Positions 60,829 to 64,000 of a DNA stretch of 64,000 nucleotides are shown one piece after another. The stretch comes from Romanomermis culicivorax. Its lineage: Eukaryota > Nematoda > Enoplea > Mermithida > Mermithidae. How positions within the stretch are numbered: position 1 is the first letter of the stretch; the number at the start of each line of letters is the position of its first letter. The DNA is taken from NCBI GenBank assembly GCA_963922205.1, contig CAWUHX010000028.1, positions 1,302,001 through 1,366,000 of the forward strand. Reading direction: 5' to 3'. The position numbers and the translations under genes were made by a program. Below the pieces are notes generated by a model that made no database searches, was not told the DNA's origin, and was given only the letters and a program-made list of their open reading frames with translations.

Positions 60829-61347
60829 TCAACTTTCAAAACTGACAAGTAACTCTTTGAAGTTCTTCTGCAGTTCACCCTAGGTCTTGGCACCTGTGAT
60901 AATAATTTTACCTTTGTGAAAAATCAATGCACATAAGCCCTGCTTGTTAATTGTATATTTCAGTGCAGGAAATAATTCAGGAGAATAATCACACTGACCC
61001 CTATGAGTGTTATAGAATTCCTCAACATTGATACAGTGATCTAGGGCATATGACCCAACAACATTGCACATTCTAAATTTTCTGGGTCTTGGTCGATAGC
61101 CGAGTTTGAGCAGTATTTCTGCAGCATAATCTATACTTTTCACAGCCTGCTGAGTTGCCTTAATGCCCACACATATGAGCTTGCCATTTTCATACAATAG
61201 TAGACAACATTTTGGATCATTAAGATGCCAAATTAGCGACCGAAATTTTCCCATTGTCAGTTTAGAGCCATCCAATTTTTTAGCAAGTAAGTCTAAATTG
61301 AGTCAACAGCCAAGTTCAGCTGTGACTGTAATGTTTTGTACTTGCAT
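60829..61347 (-). pseudogene. TATA-binding-protein (TBP) homologue carried by the Polinton, two nonsense codons
   Basis: Reading from ATG 61347 (2 nt after the penton stop) to TGA 60829-60831 gives 172 codon positions, close to the TBP core of about 180. Repeat 1: MQVQNITVTAELGC, then LIWHLNDPKCCLLLYENGK. Repeat 2: FRMCNVVGSYALDHCINVEE, YSPELFPALKYTI, then CALIFHKGKIIITGAK. These match TBP VQNIVSTVNLGC, NPKTTALIFSSGK, YEPELFPGLIYRM and LIFVSGKVVLTGAK without gaps. Of the four DNA-intercalating Phe positions, three are Phe (GKF, ELFP, LIF) and one is Tyr (LLLYENGK). Codon 15 is TGA where TBP has the Lys of GCKL, and TAG at 60880-60882 falls in the last helix (RxEIYxAF), after which the frame continues GELQKNFKELLVSF. 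Both stops are one transition from Arg or Gln codons. Readthrough is possible but decay is likelier. The expected role is promoter recognition. This is not a host TBP with introns; the tight spacing marks it as a viral-type gene. Confidence 0.82.
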
Positions 61348-61349
61348 TT

Positions 61350-62132
61350 TTAGAATAAACTTCGCTTACTAAAGTGTAACTTCACAATTGTTTTACCAGT
61401 GACAAATTTTATAGGTTTGTCTTGATCTGTTCTAATTGAAATTTCGATAGAATCGATATCTTTTACCAGTACAGGCAAGTAGTGAGGAGCTATATATATC
61501 TTATCTATAATGTCACCAAAAGCTCCCTCTATATTAACAATACGGAGGAGGGGGGCTAAAATATCACCAGCAATCTGTTGTTCAATGATGTTACAATAAA
61601 CATACATAGTTTCGAGACCAGCCTTCATATCAGCAGGGTGTGCAGCAGCAATTTTCAATTTTTCAGATGAAGTTGTTTCTAGTTGTGATTTTTCAAAGCC
61701 CAACAGGTAGAGTAAAGGATCACTTAATTTTATGCTCTTGATTCTAGTCAGGTTCACTTTCAGGACAACTGCTCTGGCTAATCTCCTGCATGAAAATTCG
61801 ATAAACTCATTATATGGAACTTTTTCCTGTTCACTCAACAACCTGATGGATTGTTGAATAGCTTCAATTAAATCTATTATAGATTCATACCTTGTAGAAG
61901 GTACTTTTAGTAATTGCCTAGTATTGGTCTGAAGATCATAAAATTTTATTACACTATCACTAGGTGTTACATTGAACCAGGTATTTGGGTAGATGAATTC
62001 ACAAAGTGCACATTCCCATTCACCTTGCAAAATCAATCTATGAGGCAACCTGATACTAAAATTTGAAGCCGAGTTACTCGGATCGCTCTGAGCATTGCTC
62101 GGTAATGTTACATAAAACTGTGAAAAATCCAT
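61350..62132 (-). CDS. Polinton penton/minor capsid-like protein
   Basis: Intact 260-residue frame, ATG 62132, TAA at 61350-61352. The start MDFSQFYVTLPSNAQSDP, the ASNFSIRLPHRLILQGEWEC segment and FIYPNTWFNV are the conserved N-terminal part of the second capsid protein of animal Polintons and adintoviruses: strand-rich, ending near a TWFN turn. The remainder alternates beta-type hydrophobic segments and ends LPVLVKDIDSIEISIRTDQD and KTIVKLHFSKRSLF. It would form the vertices of the capsid together with the major capsid protein. It lies 34 nt after the protease and 2 nt before the TBP-like start. It is the only complete virion gene here. Penton assignment follows gene order and the N-terminal motif; the fold was not tested. 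Confidence 0.78.
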   Translation of the reverse strand: MDFSQFYVTLPSNAQSDPSNSASNFSIRLPHRLILQGEWECALCEFIYPNTWFNVTPSDSVIKFYDLQTNTRQLLKVPSTRYESIIDLIEAIQQSIRLLSEQEKVPYNEFIEFSCRRLARAVVLKVNLTRIKSIKLSDPLLYLLGFEKSQLETTSSEKLKIAAAHPADMKAGLETMYVYCNIIEQQIAGDILAPLLRIVNIEGAFGDIIDKIYIAPHYLPVLVKDIDSIEISIRTDQDKPIKFVTGKTIVKLHFSKRSLF

Positions 62133-62166
62133 TTTTTCGATATGTCATTATGGTAGAAACTAACTT

Positions 62167-62662
62167 TTATATTCTGTTGAGCTGTTCAAATAAAAATGCA
62201 TCATCATATATGGGAGTATTTGTTCTAAAGAGACTGTTGATGAAGCCAGTAATGAATTCATCAGCATAGCTTTGTTCCAAACTAGCAGCAATATCCCTCA
62301 TTCTTATACCTCTGACTATCCACATGAGAAAGTATACACATAACTGACCACATGTAGCAGTCAGGTACATTTGAACACATTTGGTATTCCACGTGTAAGA
62401 AGTAGATATAGTCTTGATGTAATTCCTAAGCTGTTGAGGTGGTTCCAGGCCGTAACTGTCAAAATAACAACATGCATGTTTTTTTATCAACAAACAGAGC
62501 TACCCAGTGTGAACCAGGTTCATCCTGCTTGTCCAGATTTACAACCAATGCTGCGGGTACAGTGTCAAGAGGTGGTAAACAGTCTATAGGAAATACCTCA
62601 TTGAAGATTTGCCTGAGAGCTTGATCTCTATTGATCAAGATGTAGATTTCAGAGGTATTCAT
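62167..62662 (-). pseudogene. Adenain-like capsid-maturation cysteine protease, frameshifted
   Basis: The ATG at 62660-62662 overlaps the capsid stop (ATGA). The first frame runs to a TGA near 62459 and the second from about 62493 to 62167; the change of frame falls at a run of seven A (minus strand, about 62480-62486). Family C5 landmarks are all present: the His of DEPGSHWVALFV, the acidic residue of CYFDSYGLEP, and the Gln and nucleophile Cys of CVQMYLTATCGQLCVYF. The final part is IYDDAFLFEQLNRI. It would cleave capsid precursors during maturation. A single-base indel in a homopolymer is a common decay event; programmed frameshifting or a sequencing error cannot be excluded. Confidence 0.82.
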
Positions 62663-63956
62663 GCAGTATAATCATTAAAGACGTGTCTATTTTTATCGAT
62701 CATAATCAAATTGTCAAATTCTGCATAAACAATAACTTCTATACCTGCATCAGGTATCCTATCCGCAAATGTCAATTCTATACTTGTGGAACCATCTCTA
62801 ATCAAGTCTCAATGTCCACTATCATCTTCATCAGGTGTAAAATCGAAGGCAAAGTAGCACTGTCCATTTTTAAAATTAAGCCTGCTAATGCCATTCACTT
62901 TGTTATCTTTAGCCATGTCTAGAGTTTCAAAGAGCTGATCATATGCTCGAATATATTTGTTGTTGGCAAAATCAAGTCTTAGTGGAGTCGCTGGAAAAGC
63001 TTGACCACCAGAGACAACATTGACTTCACTTATACTGTAACATTTAAAATTGAATGGAGATTTTTTTATTTCTCCACGATATGCATCCGCATCGACGCAT
63101 GCTATAATCATCCTACGTGGCAACTGACCAGTGAATAGAGTATTCAGAGGTATTGCGTTGTACTAGCAATATGAAGATTCACCATTTGGACTCGTCTAAT
63201 TGGGTACTTGACTGGTGTCTTTAACATTGCTTTTTCCAGAGCCAATCCAACACTGTCGAGAACTTCAACTTTCCTGATGAAGAGTTTCATCTGGGAAACT
63301 TCCAGTTTTGCATTTTCTGCATCACCAGCTGGACACTGTAATACAAATGGATTACTATTGCGAATCAATTCCAGTTTGAGCTCAGTATTGCTGAGTAAAT
63401 ATCCATCTTGCATTAGAAGATCAATATGAAGAGGAGCTGTTATTTCAACCATTTGACCATTTTCAAAGTACTTTACTCTGTCTTTAAAACCCTGGCAATC
63501 AGCAGTATCTATTTTGAGGCCAGCGTCCATAGTATACAAAGAAGACTGTAAGTGACTATTTTTAGCATCAAAACCAAAATTTAAATCAGTTTCAAAGAAT
63601 GCTCTGTAGGCATATTTATCCCTACTATCATGAATGAGACGACCATTCAGGAAGAGCTTCACTTGTCTGAAAAATGCTTTACCAATCAGATTGATAGGTG
63701 CAATTACTGGTGCAGCTCCACCAGCAGGAACTGTGTAAGTAATTTTCAATGTCATGTACAAATAATTTTTGCTAAGCTGAATCATGTGAGGATCTGGGGG
63801 TATACAAAATTCGTATGGACCATCATTAGTGATAGGATTTATCGGGTTAACTTCATCCCAGTAGCCTCGTTTAATTACTACTTGTGTGGGAGGAACAGTG
63901 AAAAAGTCCAATTCAGATTTCGTACTAATACTAGAAATTGTATCAATTAGAGCCAT
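62659..63956 (-). pseudogene. Polinton major capsid protein (double jelly-roll), with frameshift and in-frame stop
   Basis: The start is placed at ATG 63956 (MALIDTISSISTKSELDFF); an ATG 30 nt upstream is also open. Recognisable core: SYFTVPP-type start (DFFTVPPTQVVIKRGYWDE), YEFCIPPDPHMIQLSKNYLY, FFRQVKLFLNGRLIHDSRDK, then ELKLELIRNSNPFVLQC and RKVEVLDSVGLALEKAM. The class is the one often annotated as F54H12.2-like in animal genomes. The first frame ends at about 63144. The protein continues in another frame from 63123 (LPRRMIIACVDADAYRGEIK), stops at TGA 62809, and the same frame then carries the typical C-terminus (EVIVYAEFDNLIMIDKNRHV) to 62659. So it has one frameshift and one nonsense codon. 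It forms the icosahedral shell. The ATPase and integrase expected of a Polinton must lie right of 64000 if present. Confidence 0.87.
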
Positions 63957-64000
63957 GTTTCCTTCTCTTTTTCTTTGAGAATATATCATTTTTCTCAACT

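Noticed and set aside
60829..61347. Host TBP pseudogene inserted by retrotransposition
   Set aside because: It starts 2 nt after the neighbouring virion gene's stop, in the same direction, without poly-A or target duplication; an element gene is simpler.

Overview
The window is eukaryotic, AT-rich and gene-poor. Its genes are split by GT-AG introns, most of which end in a short TTTTAG/TTTCAG-type acceptor, and an acceptor sits just upstream of the start codon in four genes. A FoxD/UNC-130-like forkhead gene, a DNAJC14 orthologue, a cap-methyltransferase activator (RAMAC-like) and Maverick/Polinton, hAT, Tc1/mariner, MULE and pogo-like elements point to an invertebrate animal. A nematode is my best guess from splice-site style and from the forkhead sequence, but the species cannot be proven from the window.

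Layout. 1-11 kb: one single-exon forkhead gene on the plus strand (3303-4130) in otherwise non-coding DNA. 11.2-19.1 kb, minus: an eight-exon gene for a secreted Cys-containing protein of unknown function. 21.0-31.0 kb, minus: a two-exon RAMAC-like gene whose 9.7-kb intron holds three hAT-type elements, two of them certainly nested in the first, plus an older hAT copy and a decayed hAT transposase. 33.1-37.4 kb, minus: DNAJC14-like ER membrane J-protein, ten exons recognised. 42.7-43.0 kb, minus: first coding exon of an unidentified gene. 43-58 kb: a repeat graveyard with a short mariner element, G/C-tract elements ending in CATACCTGTA, a decayed pogo-like gene with a C-terminal zinc finger, further nested hATs with perfect 8-bp target duplications, a MULE transposase pseudogene and a tandem duplication.

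58.8-64 kb, minus: part of a Maverick/Polinton (virus-like self-synthesising transposon) that runs off the right edge. Reading with its genes: major capsid protein, adenain-type protease, penton/minor capsid protein, a TATA-binding-protein (TBP) homologue, a small CxxC protein, then the C-terminal part of a protein-primed family B DNA polymerase with two short introns. Spacing is virus-like: ATGA overlap, 34 nt, then 2 nt. The capsid and protease genes carry frameshifts or a stop and the TBP-like gene two nonsense codons, so this copy is decaying. The TBP-like gene is the most unusual find: it aligns without gaps over both repeats of the TBP fold and is not part of the standard Polinton gene set known to me. 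It suggests the ancestral element carried its own promoter-recognition factor.
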